DNA from: Enterococcus caccae ATCC BAA-1240
Lineage (GTDB): Bacteria; Bacillota; Bacilli; Lactobacillales; Enterococcaceae
Reading direction: 5' to 3'
Assembly: GCF_000407145.1 (NCBI RefSeq)
Contig: NZ_KE136472.1
Location: 513,658 to 577,657 of the forward strand
DNA: 64,000 bases
The notes beneath the pieces were generated by a model. The model was given only the letters and a program-made list of their open reading frames with translations, ran no database searches and was not told the origin of the DNA. Shown in pieces: positions 56,161-64,000 of this stretch (the first letter of the stretch is position 1; the number at the start of each line of letters is the position of its first letter). Position numbers and translations under genes: made by a program.

Positions 56161-57828
56161 ATGTTAGACATAAAAAAGTTAATAAAATATGAATATATAC
56201 CAAATGAATTACCTCCCAGTTTTAATTCAGATTTATTATCGGAACATATAGAAAAAATTATTGAGAAATTAAATTATGAAAAAGTAAAACCGTCAAAACC
56301 ACTAATTTTTAATGGGTTTAAAACTGTATCTTCAAGAAGACGATTTGCAATTCCAAATCCACATCAATATATTAATGCTGCAAAAACATTAGTTGAGAAC
56401 CAAACTGAGTTATTTGAAATTTTTAATAAAACCAGTAATTCGTTAACCGCACCTTCTAACCAGAGTACCAGTTATGCTAAAGCATATGATAGAAAGGTTA
56501 CTAATTTTTCTGAGGTAAAGAAAGAAGTAAAAAAATTGTATAAGGATAATTTGTTTGGTTTAAAATTAGATATCCAATTTTTTTTTGATAGTATATATAC
56601 CCATAGCATTTCTTGGGCTATCCACGGCAAGAAATTATCAAAATCAAATACTAAGAATTTTGAGTTGTTGGGAAATAAAATTGATGCAAGTATTCAATTA
56701 TTGAATGATTTACAAACGAACGGAATATTAGTTGGAAATGCTGTATCAAGAATTGTCTCAGAAATCTTGCTTTGTTCTGTTGATTATGAAATAAAAAAAA
56801 GAGACATTAAAATTGACTATTTGCGATATGTAGATGATTATTTTATCTTTACAAAAGATAGAGCTCAGATTGAATCCATAATTTCTATTTTTAGAGAAGA
56901 GCTGGATAAATACGAGTTAGTTTTAAATGAGAATAAGATTGAAATAATTGAAAGTCCGTTTGTATATGGAAAATCATGGGTTGAAGAGATAAAAATTTAC
57001 TCATCAATAAATATTGAGAAATTACTTGAAAAATCAATTATCGAATATCACAAATATAAGGATATATCAATAATTAAATACGTATTAAAAATTATAAGAA
57101 CAAATACGTTTACAAAAGATGAGTGGGATTCTATTGAACCTATATTGTTCAACCTATTGATAAAGTTTCCGATTCTTACAAAAAATTTAGTAATCATTCT
57201 GAAAAACAATTTTTCTTTTGTCAGAAAGACACAGCTAAAAAGGATTTTATATTCTGTTATAGATATTCATCTTCATCTGAGAAGTGACGAAGAAATAATT
57301 TGGATAATTTGGATGTTTAAATCGTTAGGTCTTTCCATGTCAATAGGTTATATAAAAAAAATACTAAGATCTGAAAACTGGATAGCTATCATTATTTTGC
57401 TGGATATATTATCTGAAAGAAAAAACGAAATTGGTATTAAAAGAGAATTATCAAAATTTAGAGAAAAATTCAAAGAAGAATATTTTGCTGGAAATGCTGA
57501 AGAAAATATGAATAGTGAAGTTTGGCTTTTAGCTTATGAAATAGACTTCCATAAATGGTTAAACACTGGTGGAAATAAAAATGAACAATTTGTTGAAGCT
57601 CGAAAAAGTCCTTTTTTTAAGGAGTTAAAAAGCAAAAATATTTCTTTTTATGATTCAAATTATCAGTATGAATTAATTTCTCAAGGCATTTTGCAAAATA
57701 ACACTTATGTAACAAGGAAAGAACTTATCAATATTTTAAACGAATTAGAAAAAGATCAAGAATTAACTGATGAAGAAATAGAAGAAATTATAATTTCTTC
57801 TATAGATATAGATGAAAATGACTACTAG
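56161..57828 (+). CDS. Defence-type reverse transcriptase (UG/Abi-like)
   Basis: 555 residues. RT motifs: SRRRFAIPNPHQY at 58-70; motif A LKLDIQFFFDSIYTHSI with Asp137; motif B NGILVGNAVSR at 187-197; motif C LRYVDDYFIF with catalytic Asp225-Asp226; motif D-like LNENKIEI near 255. No maturase, integrase or endonuclease domain follows; residues about 290-555 are helical and unrecognised. The FFDSIYTHSI and YVDDYF wording is like the unknown-group, Abi and DRT reverse transcriptases of phage defence rather than group II introns or typical retrons; exact class cannot be settled by eye. AAGGAGAG selects ATG 56161 over TTG 56116. Confidence 0.87.
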   Translation: MLDIKKLIKYEYIPNELPPSFNSDLLSEHIEKIIEKLNYEKVKPSKPLIFNGFKTVSSRRRFAIPNPHQYINAAKTLVENQTELFEIFNKTSNSLTAPSNQSTSYAKAYDRKVTNFSEVKKEVKKLYKDNLFGLKLDIQFFFDSIYTHSISWAIHGKKLSKSNTKNFELLGNKIDASIQLLNDLQTNGILVGNAVSRIVSEILLCSVDYEIKKRDIKIDYLRYVDDYFIFTKDRAQIESIISIFREELDKYELVLNENKIEIIESPFVYGKSWVEEIKIYSSINIEKLLEKSIIEYHKYKDISIIKYVLKIIRTNTFTKDEWDSIEPILFNLLIKFPILTKNLVIILKNNFSFVRKTQLKRILYSVIDIHLHLRSDEEIIWIIWMFKSLGLSMSIGYIKKILRSENWIAIIILLDILSERKNEIGIKRELSKFREKFKEEYFAGNAEENMNSEVWLLAYEIDFHKWLNTGGNKNEQFVEARKSPFFKELKSKNISFYDSNYQYELISQGILQNNTYVTRKELINILNELEKDQELTDEEIEEIIISSIDIDENDY

Positions 57829-58062
57829 AAAAAAACGAAAAACTGAGAATAAATTAATTGACTAAAGATATAGAATAAAAATAAAAAGACAGGCTTCAAA
57901 GCCTATTTATATTTTTGCTCCCAATAACATATCTATATTGACCAGATTTTGACCATCTTAATTTGATAATCATTGATAACTATTGATTAATTGAACTACT
58001 ATAAGTGACCTTAATTACTTGTTTTGACAATGAATGACACTGGTTGAAAAGTCGATTCCAAT
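57829..58062. other. Right end of the island
   Basis: Non-coding. Holds a weak hairpin AGGCTT/AAGCCT followed by ATTTATATTTTT (57891-57916), probably the operon terminator, and GACCAGATTTTGACCATC (57940-57957), matching the motif at the left end. Confidence 0.55.
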
Positions 58063-58083
58063 ATGGAAGGGTCTGTTGGATAA
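58063..58083. repeat. Right attachment-site copy (former sufB 3' end)
   Basis: ATGGAAGG-GTC-TGTTGGATAA, in phase to read MEGSVG-stop, as in sufB. Confidence 0.75.
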
Positions 58084-58095
58084 CAATTTATATTT

Positions 58096-58138
58096 GCTAG
58101 TAACACTGCTATAGCAGCGTTACTAGCTTTTTTATTTT
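58096..58138 (+). terminator. Terminator, probably the original one of sufB
   Basis: GCTAGTAACnCTGCT / AGCAGnGTTACTAGC stem with TTTTTTATTTT directly after the right attachment copy. Confidence 0.88.
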
Positions 58139-58490
58139 GCTTTGGAATATGAAAGGTCTGTGCTTTACTTAATGTTCTTAGGTTTATTCTAAAGATTACT
58201 GATTTTTAATAATTCTTTTTTTGAGTTAGGAAGACTATTGTTGTTAGTACATTTCTTGGACAAGTTCTGAATAGTTCTGAATCAAAAATGTTGAAAACTG
58301 CTTCTTTACAGAGTTTGTTTTATATACTTTTGTTTATGGATAGAATATATAATAATTCAAATGGCAGTCGTAATTCCAACGATTGCGGTAAAAACAAATA
58401 ACCGTTGATCACTAAGTGGCACTTTTTATTGTTCACATCTAGACGTTTATTCGGTATTATTTATATATAGAATAAAAGGAGTGTGAGAAT
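58139..58490. other. Intergenic region right of the island
   Basis: About 350 bases with no supported gene; a TATATAGAAT-type -10 near 58465 probably serves the next gene. Confidence 0.3.
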
Positions 58491-59138
58491 ATGTTTCCAA
58501 TTGGTACATATGAAAGACTTATTAGCAAAATTAAGGGTAGGGAAATGACAAGGAAAGCTGATTTAATAGGTATACTTTTTGCTGATATACGACAATCAGA
58601 AACGAAAGAATATATTTTAAATTATTTAGATACATTTAATTCTACCTCGGGCAAGTTTATAGATTTTTATATTCCTGGATATTACATAGAAGAGGAGGTT
58701 ACTAAAGGGCATGAGACATATTATGGATTTGAAAAAATTGAAGTTGATTCAAAAACATATATTTTTTCTGTAAAAGAGTACGAAAAAGCAATTCAGACTT
58801 TTGCAAAAGATTTTGGCGTAAAAAGAAGGTATGTACCTGCTCTTTATCTTATAGAATGGAGTAATGGAAATTTTTCTAATGCAGAGATAATTGAGATTGA
58901 GTTAAACAAGAGTCCTGATTCAGTGAAAAATACTGGTGAATTATTTGATGTTATATTTGAATTGTCTAAGAAGGGTACAAATATACTCTCAAATTCAAAA
59001 TCTAGATCAATAAATAATGCGTTGACCGTATCTGATTTAAGAGACTATTTACTTGGTGATTTTGCGAGTGATACTGGAATACCAGTTGTAGCATCAGCTT
59101 TCAATATAGGGAAACGCTTGTTAAGTATAAAGTTGTAA
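58491..59138 (+). CDS. Hypothetical protein
   Basis: 215 residues, cytoplasmic (no signal or membrane segment). ATAAAAGGAGTGTGAG upstream is a strong RBS. Opens with FPIGTYERLISKIKGREM, has aromatic-rich FIDFYIPGYYIEEE near residue 60 and a C-terminal FASDTGIPVVASAF. Not recognised. AT-rich and next to an island, so perhaps also acquired. A hairpin AACAGTCA / TGGCTGTT at 59182-59208 may end it. Confidence 0.7.
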   Translation: MFPIGTYERLISKIKGREMTRKADLIGILFADIRQSETKEYILNYLDTFNSTSGKFIDFYIPGYYIEEEVTKGHETYYGFEKIEVDSKTYIFSVKEYEKAIQTFAKDFGVKRRYVPALYLIEWSNGNFSNAEIIEIELNKSPDSVKNTGELFDVIFELSKKGTNILSNSKSRSINNALTVSDLRDYLLGDFASDTGIPVVASAFNIGKRLLSIKL

Positions 59139-59370
59139 GTTGCTAATAAACACTGCGAGATATAATTAGCAAATCTTATTTAACAGTCATCGAATTACGG
59201 TGGCTGTTTATATTATTTAAAAAGAAGTGAGGTTAAATGACAAAAAATAATAGATAGCAAGCTTGCTGGGATTAACTATAGTTATAAGGCAATGTGATAG
59301 TAGTGGCTGCACCATTTATGATTATTTAAGGATGTGGGGTATTTTCTGGCACAATGTGTTTGTTAGTTAA

Positions 59371-59466
59371 AACAAAATATTCCTACCTGATGATGGTACG
59401 CATGAATTTCAAAATAGACATCAATGGGATTGGAATGAAAGACCATCTAGACAAAAAGGAGAGTAA
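59371..59466 (+). pseudogene. C-terminal stub of a polymorphic toxin
   Basis: In-frame after a stop at 59368, the DNA reads FLPDDGTHEFQNRHQWDWNE then RPSRQKGE-stop. The DDGTH...HxWDW tail is like the extreme C-terminus of several polymorphic nuclease toxins. The rest of the gene is missing; 59139-59370 shows no further coding sense. The next gene starts 5 bp after its stop, as an immunity gene would. Confidence 0.6.
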
Positions 59467-59471
59467 TATTA

Positions 59472-59846
59472 ATGAGCCCAATACATGATTATATAATAAA
59501 ATGCTATTCTGTTAATTTTGAAGACAAGAAGATAGTTTTAGATGTTAGCAACGATATAGAAGACAAACAAGTGGTTTTCCATAACTTTTTTTGTTACAAA
59601 TTTTATGATGAGATGCCGTACAGTATAATCTTAGACTTAGAAGAACGATCACTAGACGATTTCTTTTCCGAAAATAAAGAGTTATTGCAAGAAGAAGAAA
59701 AAAGGGCATGGCCTATAGTGTATGATACTTTTGATGAGCTCGAATCAGAAATTAGGTCCGCAAATGTTTCTTATCAAGTGTTGTATTCATCATACGGATT
59801 AAATGGGTGGGTTTTAGCCAATCATGTGGAAATTATTTCAAAATGA
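59472..59846 (+). CDS. Probable orphan immunity protein
   Basis: 124 residues, acidic, cytoplasmic, with ILDLEERSLDDFFSENKELL and WPIVYDTFDELESEI segments. Family not recognised. AAAGGAGAG, which also ends the toxin stub, is the RBS. Position directly behind a toxin C-terminus supports an immunity role left after toxin loss. Confidence 0.62.
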   Translation: MSPIHDYIIKCYSVNFEDKKIVLDVSNDIEDKQVVFHNFFCYKFYDEMPYSIILDLEERSLDDFFSENKELLQEEEKRAWPIVYDTFDELESEIRSANVSYQVLYSSYGLNGWVLANHVEIISK

Positions 59847-60017
59847 AATTCTACGTATTTTAAAAGAGATATGATGCAGTGAAACGGTCATATTTCTTTT
59901 AGCTATTCTTTAGGATTATTTGATAGTGCAGCATGGATAGTGACCTATATTTTAGTAAAAGTAAATGTTTAACTAGTAAAATATGACTAATTTCTTCTAA
60001 ATGAAATAGCCAATAAT

Positions 60018-60067
60018 AAAGTATGTACTCTTTTCTATTTAAGAAAGTGAAGAGTATATACTTTTTT
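60018..60067. terminator. Terminator between convergent small genes
   Basis: AAAGTATGTACTCTT / AAGAGTATATACTTT stem with T-run. Confidence 0.85.
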
Positions 60068-60076
60068 ATATTGAAC

Positions 60077-60343
60077 TTAAATTTTCCCTCTCTGAACCAT
60101 CCTCGCTACAATCTCCTCACTCTCCTTCAAAACCCCCTCAAAATCCCCAGAAAAAACCTGATATAACTGCTGACAAGAATAATACCGCATCCGCATATCC
60201 TTCTTACTCCTTGTAACTTTTCCATCAAAAAACTCATCTAAATAAACCAACGACTTCTGCCAAGACCGAAGCTTGATCAACTCACTCCGCACATCCAAAA
60301 TATCCTGATAAGGTACCGCCTTCAAATTCTGTTCTTTACTCAT
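60077..60343 (-). CDS. Hypothetical small protein
   Basis: 88 residues, basic and helical, starting MSKEQNLKAVPYQDILDVRS, with WQKSLVYLDEFFDG and MRMRYYSCQQLYQVF. The longer frame to 60496 adds a hydrophobic N-terminus that overlaps promoter-like sequence; I prefer ATG 60343, preceded on the minus strand by AGGAATGG. Not recognised; such short proteins are common in enterococcal mobile DNA. Confidence 0.55.
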   Translation of the reverse strand: MSKEQNLKAVPYQDILDVRSELIKLRSWQKSLVYLDEFFDGKVTRSKKDMRMRYYSCQQLYQVFSGDFEGVLKESEEIVARMVQRGKI

Positions 60344-60507
60344 CACTACACATCCATTCCTATTTTTTTTTAAACCAACAGGAAAATAAAAAACGATCAG
60401 ACCTATCTGTGCCTCATCGTGTGCAATAGTTCGCCAAAGAACACATGAAATCGCCAAAAAGATGAAAGAATCTAGCAAAGAGACTAGTAAAATCAATCAA
60501 AATTAAG

Positions 60508-60630
60508 TACAATAAAACATGCGAGTACTTCGGTACGCGCTATCGGCAACTCGATTATGCAGTTCCTGCTGCTTATTCGGGGCCTTGCAACATGATTCCA
60601 GTCAGGTTGTAAGGTGCCGTTTTTTATTTT
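60508..60630 (+). ncRNA. Small RNA candidate 1
   Basis: TACAAT (60508-60513) could be a -10. Then GCGAGTAC-TTCG-GTACGCGC (60521-60540), a stable UUCG-capped hairpin, a block with CAGTTCCTGCTG (60560-60571), and a strong terminator CGG-CCTTGCAAC / GTTGTAAGG-CCG with T-run (60578-60630). No ORF spans it. Transcript of about 110 nt predicted. Confidence 0.55.
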
Positions 60631-60710
60631 TCTATTTTTTAACTTGTACATCGTTACGTTTCATTATCACCACCATAGATAAAAATCAGATCTAGAATAG
60701 AAACAAAAAA

Positions 60711-60728
60711 GGCATTGGCGCAATGTCC
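60711..60728 (-). terminator. Possible minus-strand terminator
   Basis: GGCATTGGCGCAATGTCC forms a short stem and is followed on the minus strand by TTTTTT; would end an antisense transcript from the 60.8 kb repeat. Confidence 0.4.
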
Positions 60729-60830
60729 AATACCTGAATAAGTCAATAGTACCTTAAAGAAACCTAGCAATCCTTTTTAGTGGTAGCTCAAAAGAGACAC
60801 AACAAAAAAGCTAGTGATTCGTTTACTATT

Positions 60831-60966
60831 GGCAAACTTGTGCGGACAGTTCCTGCTGTTTTCAAGACCATTTCCGTTCGGTGCCAGCCAAACAAAAAGG
60901 TGCCAAGGATTAAATTGTCATAAAGTTGAGTGATGTTCTGAATCAGGACTTACTCAGCTTTTTTGT
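60831..60966 (+). ncRNA. Small RNA candidate 2, related to candidate 1
   Basis: GGCAAACTTG...CAGTTCCTGCTGTTTTC (60831-60863) is related to GGCAACTCG...CAGTTCCTGCTGCTTATTC of candidate 1. It ends in a terminator GTTGAGT..GTTCTGA / TCAGGAC..ACTCAGC with T-run (60925-60964). No gene overlaps it. Rest of 60344-61056 appears non-coding. Confidence 0.45.
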
Positions 60967-61056
60967 TACTTATATCTATATACTAATTATAATAATTGGA
61001 TATCAGAAATCAAAAAGAAAAAACAATAAATTATCTAAAGTAAGCATTAAAGGTTG

Positions 61057-61119
61057 TTGACTAAAAGTATGCAGTTCTATACAATTAAAATATGATTAAA
61101 TGAACATTTAATCATATTT
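61057..61119 (+). promoter_or_regulatory. Promoter with a 15-bp-arm palindromic operator
   Basis: TTGACT (61057-61062), 17 bp spacer, TACAAT (61080-61085). Immediately after the -10, AAATATGATTAAATG, two bases, and its perfect complement (61088-61119) cover the expected start site. This is the layout of a TetR-type repressor operator; the repressor gene is not in the window. Confidence 0.75.
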
Positions 61120-61165
61120 AGAGTTGTTGGATTTCAAGAAAGAGTTAAAAAAAGGAGGAAAAACA

Positions 61166-61870
61166 ATGACATACATCAATTTTAAAGAGGTCAGCAAAGA
61201 ATACCAAGTAAGTGGGGAAGTCACAGTAAACGCTGTAAACCAAGTAAATTTCACGATTAATGAAGGGGAGTTTGTCGTAATCGTCGGTGCAAGTGGCGCT
61301 GGAAAAACAACCCTTTTGAACCTACTAGGTGGAATGGAAAAAACAAGTTCTGGTACAATCGTGATCGACAATAAAGAAATCTCTTCACTAAAAAAAGAAA
61401 AACTAACAGAATATCGCAGGAATGATGTTGGGTTTGTTTTCCAATTTTACAACTTAGTCCCTAATTTATCTGCTTTGGAAAATATTGAGTTAGCTGCGGA
61501 AGTTTGTAAAGAGCCGCTTAATTCTCGTGAGGTATTATCTAGCGTAGGGCTTGATCAACGAGCAGGGAATTTTCCAAGTCAGTTATCAGGTGGCGAACAA
61601 CAACGTGTTTCTATTGCCAGGGCACTTGCGAAAAATCCTAAAATGCTACTATGTGACGAACCAACAGGCGCTTTAGATTCTGAGACAGGTAAAGCGATCA
61701 TCAAGCTCTTAATAGATACTTCTAAAAAAATGAATAAAACAGTGATTATTGTCACTCATAATGCAGAGTTCACTAAAATTGCGGACAAAGTCATTAAAAT
61801 GCATAATGGGAAAATTGCAGATAGTTACACGCAGGAAAGTCCTTCAGACGTGGAGGAATTAGTATGGTAA
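61166..61870 (+). CDS. ABC transporter ATP-binding protein (MacB/LolD-like)
   Basis: 234 residues. Walker [12 protein letters not shown] near residue 42, signature [15 protein letters not shown] near 142, Walker [13 protein letters not shown] near 162, and the H-loop VIIVTHN. Pairs with the FtsX-type permease that overlaps it by 7 bp. AAAGGAGGA selects ATG 61166. Family members export antimicrobial peptides or lipids; the cargo is unknown. Confidence 0.92.
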   Translation: MTYINFKEVSKEYQVSGEVTVNAVNQVNFTINEGEFVVIVGASGAGKTTLLNLLGGMEKTSSGTIVIDNKEISSLKKEKLTEYRRNDVGFVFQFYNLVPNLSALENIELAAEVCKEPLNSREVLSSVGLDQRAGNFPSQLSGGEQQRVSIARALAKNPKMLLCDEPTGALDSETGKAIIKLLIDTSKKMNKTVIIVTHNAEFTKIADKVIKMHNGKIADSYTQESPSDVEELVW

Positions 61871-64000
61871 TGTCTCCTTTGAAAAAAATGTTTCTTCGTA
61901 GTTTTAAAAAGAACAGTATCCAACTTTTATCAATTGCATTGATGTTGATTTTAGGCGTAGCGATTTATATAGGAATCGACAGCACTTGGAGAAGTTTAAA
62001 TGATTATGTTGAAACGAACTATCGTAAAGAAAATAAAGCGGATATTGAAGTATTGATCAAACCTACCAACAAAGATTTTTCAGAGCTTAGTGAGTCAGAA
62101 AACATTAAGCAGCTCGAAGAACAATTCCTAATAGAAGGGGCAATTACAGGTAGTGACGGGAAAGAAGTCCTAATTAACGGTGTTGATCAAGAAGCTAAAC
62201 TCAATCAGTATACGATTATTAAAGGAAAAGATTTAGACAAACAGAATACAGTTGTTATCGATAAAAGTTTTGCTGAAGCAAATCATATAAATGTTGGCGA
62301 CAGACTCACGATTCAAATAAATTCACTTGAAAAAGAGGTTACGATCAGTGGATTGGCTGTAAGTTCTTCTTATATTTATATTACGCCAGACTCAACGACC
62401 GTGGTACCAAATCACGAGGATTACGGTTTTATTTACATGAATAAAAAAGACACTGAATATTTTACACAAAATAGTGTAATGACGAATAAACTCGTCATAA
62501 AAGTAGCAGAGGGAAAAGGACTCGAAACAGTCAAAAAGGAAATTGAAGAGAAATACGAACAGGAAATTATTAGTATTCTCGAGTCTAAAGAGACATTGAA
62601 TGATTTAGCTACCAGTCAAAAGGTGCAACAATATCAATCAATAGGCAACTTGTTTCCAATTATCTTTTTTGCGATTGTTATCCTAATGAGCTTTACAACA
62701 ATGTATCGTCTGATCAATAAGGAACGAGCGATCATTGGAACGATGAAAGCATTAGGTTACAGTAGTTTTAAAATCATTACGCATTATTTATTTTATGGTA
62801 TATGGGTGAGTATTATTGGCGTATTTTTCGGTGTTTTAATTGGTTGGAAGGTTATTCCTAATTATATCTGGCGATTTTTTAATGAGTTATTTATTTTTGA
62901 TCATCCTGAAATTGTCATCAATGGCTACCAAGTGGCGATAATTTCTGCGTTATCCGTATTTAGTACATGCGTTGCCACGTTGATTGTTTTTTATAATGTT
63001 GAGAAAGAGTCACCAGCTTCTCTTTTAAGAGAAAAGAGTACCACCAAAGGTTATAATATTTTGTTGGAAAGAATCAAACCTTTTTGGAATGGACTAAGAA
63101 CATCTCAAAAGTTAACGTTGCGGCAGATGTTTAGAAGTAAAATTAGAATGTCAATGACGATTATAGGTGTGGTTGGTTGTACGAGTCTTTTGCTATCTGC
63201 TTTGGGAATTAGAGATACGATCAATCATGTGGCTAGTTCGGTTTACGAGAAATCTTACTTATACGAAGAAAAGGCCTATGTAGCAAGTGACGTGGATCCA
63301 AGCGAACTGTATGATAAAACTCGGAATAATAAAGAGGTAGAAGGACTTGAAGAACGACCATACTTTATTCTATCCAATAGTAAAAATAAGAGTGGATTGA
63401 TTCACGTTATAGAGGATAATAGCTCGTATATCAAATTTTATGACAAGGATAAACAAGTAAAATTAGCAGAGGATCGTTTACTCATTACAAAGAAAACAGC
63501 AGAAATTTTTTCTTTGAAAAAAGGAGACAATATTCAGTTTAGAAATGCTACGGGGGATTTGGTCAAGTTAAAGGTGACGGATATTGCAGAGTTGAGTATA
63601 GGACAGGGCTTCTACTTAACAAAATCTGCATGGGAGAAAGCCAATCAAGTATTTGTGCCGACAAGTTTCTTGGGTAAAAACCTAAAAGCAACATTCTCAA
63701 ATGATGAAATGAAAAAAATTGTCTTAACAAAAAAACAAGAAAGTGACTTTTTAGCTAGCATGGGAAGTACCCTTTCGATGTCAATTTTCTTGATAGTGTC
63801 TGCTAGTCTGTTGTTGACTGTTGTTTTATATAATTTAGGCACGTTGAATTTTTCAGATAGAGAACGTGATATGGCGACTTTGTCTGTTCTAGGTTTTAGA
63901 TTTTCTGAACTTAAAAAGATTCTTTCAACTGAAAACATTATTTTATCTCTTTGCGGTATCATTATAGGGATACCTTTTGGGATTAAAATACATGAAAAAA
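61864..64000 (+). CDS. ABC transporter permease with FtsX domains (3' partial)
   Basis: At least 712 codons, open to the right edge. Begins [20 protein letters not shown]; a first membrane segment (LLSIALMLILGVAIYIGI) is followed by a large extracellular domain (about 40-250), an FtsX domain near 260-390 with FTTMYRLINKERAIIGTMKALGY, a second extracellular region, and the start of a second FtsX domain (FSDRERDMATLSVLGF near 665). Typical of two-FtsX-domain permeases. Start overlaps the ATPase gene. Confidence 0.9.
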   Translation, partial: MVMSPLKKMFLRSFKKNSIQLLSIALMLILGVAIYIGIDSTWRSLNDYVETNYRKENKADIEVLIKPTNKDFSELSESENIKQLEEQFLIEGAITGSDGKEVLINGVDQEAKLNQYTIIKGKDLDKQNTVVIDKSFAEANHINVGDRLTIQINSLEKEVTISGLAVSSSYIYITPDSTTVVPNHEDYGFIYMNKKDTEYFTQNSVMTNKLVIKVAEGKGLETVKKEIEEKYEQEIISILESKETLNDLATSQKVQQYQSIGNLFPIIFFAIVILMSFTTMYRLINKERAIIGTMKALGYSSFKIITHYLFYGIWVSIIGVFFGVLIGWKVIPNYIWRFFNELFIFDHPEIVINGYQVAIISALSVFSTCVATLIVFYNVEKESPASLLREKSTTKGYNILLERIKPFWNGLRTSQKLTLRQMFRSKIRMSMTIIGVVGCTSLLLSALGIRDTINHVASSVYEKSYLYEEKAYVASDVDPSELYDKTRNNKEVEGLEERPYFILSNSKNKSGLIHVIEDNSSYIKFYDKDKQVKLAEDRLLITKKTAEIFSLKKGDNIQFRNATGDLVKLKVTDIAELSIGQGFYLTKSAWEKANQVFVPTSFLGKNLKATFSNDEMKKIVLTKKQESDFLASMGSTLSMSIFLIVSASLLLTVVLYNLGTLNFSDRERDMATLSVLGFRFSELKKILSTENIILSLCGIIIGIPFGIKIHEK

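Larger units (their letters stand above)
51686..58083. mobile_element. Genomic island inserted at the 3' end of sufB
   Basis: The last 21 bases of sufB (51686-51706) recur at 58063-58083 with 18 of 21 identities; both encode MEGSVG-stop but with different synonymous codons (GGC AGT versus GGG TCT), so the right copy is the likely former host end. Each copy is followed by its own terminator with a GCTAG-type stem. A GACCAG(A/C)TTTTGACCA motif lies just inside both ends (51779-51795 and 57940-57956), like integrase arm sites. An integrase stub points at the left end. Contents are AT-rich. No intact integrase remains. Confidence 0.75.

Noticed and set aside
56161..57828. Group II intron or classical retron
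   Set aside because: No maturase or HNH domain, no domain V/VI-like structure downstream, and no clear msr/msd inverted repeats flanking the reverse transcriptase gene.
58320..58440. Minus-strand small hydrophobic peptide (VFTAIVGITTAI), possibly a type I toxin
   Set aside because: The frame has a stop right before its only GTG and another shortly after; no Fst-like pattern or RBS.

Overview
The window is low-GC Gram-positive chromosomal DNA from an enterococcus, probably of the Enterococcus faecalis / haemoperoxidus / moraviensis side of the genus (species is inference). Evidence: strong AGGAGG ribosome binding sites, a Met T-box, the sufCDSUB operon, a tdk-prfA-prmC-ywlC-glyA-upp cluster and the selenium-dependent molybdenum hydroxylase (SDMH) cluster described around EF2563-EF2570 of E. 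faecalis.

Positions 1-22,200 hold a purine/selenium island. First come ygeY (cut by the left edge), ygeW, arcC, a RidA protein and a xanthine/uracil-type permease. A ModE-like regulator, an XdhC-like factor and a 2Fe-2S/molybdopterin hydroxylase follow, then the selenium and cofactor genes mocA, a class V aminotransferase (EF2568 type), selD, yedF, a DUF3343 gene, yqeC and yqeB. A flavodoxin, an NfnA/NfnB-like pair and nifJ form the next operon. Together they suggest anaerobic purine breakdown: carbamoyl phosphate from YgeW gives ATP through ArcC, selenium from SelD/YedF matures the hydroxylase, and electrons move through flavodoxin, Nfn-like proteins and pyruvate oxidation.

Positions 22,400-27,000 hold a guanine/hypoxanthine permease, a KtrB potassium channel subunit (minus strand) and an exported flavoprotein of the fumarate reductase type under a perfect CRP/FNR-type palindrome.

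Positions 27,100-30,600 are accessory: a partly duplicated and decayed cluster of DUF1310 membrane proteins, a lipase with N-terminal catalytic and C-terminal helical parts, and two small helical proteins. This looks like a type VII secreted reverse-order lipase toxin locus.

Positions 30,900-51,700 are mainly core genes: tdk, prfA, prmC, ywlC, glyA, upp, a DUF2187 gene, tRNA-Thr(CGT), a MucBP surface protein, rodA, an ArsC-like gene, gcvH, a T-box-controlled metNIQ, hemH and sufCDSUB.

Positions 51,686-58,083 are a 6.4 kb genomic island in the 3' end of sufB. It is bounded by near-identical copies of the last codons of sufB and contains an integrase stub, a broken lipoprotein gene and an intact three-gene operon: a DUF1837 (HamA-like) nuclease, an SF2 helicase (HamB-like) and a reverse transcriptase with a YVDD motif. 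This looks like a Hachiman-type antiphage module joined to a defence-type reverse transcriptase and is the most interesting item in the window.

Positions 58,100-64,000 hold small hypothetical genes, an orphan immunity-like gene behind a toxin stub, two structured small-RNA candidates, and an ABC transporter with a palindromic operator, its permease cut by the right edge.
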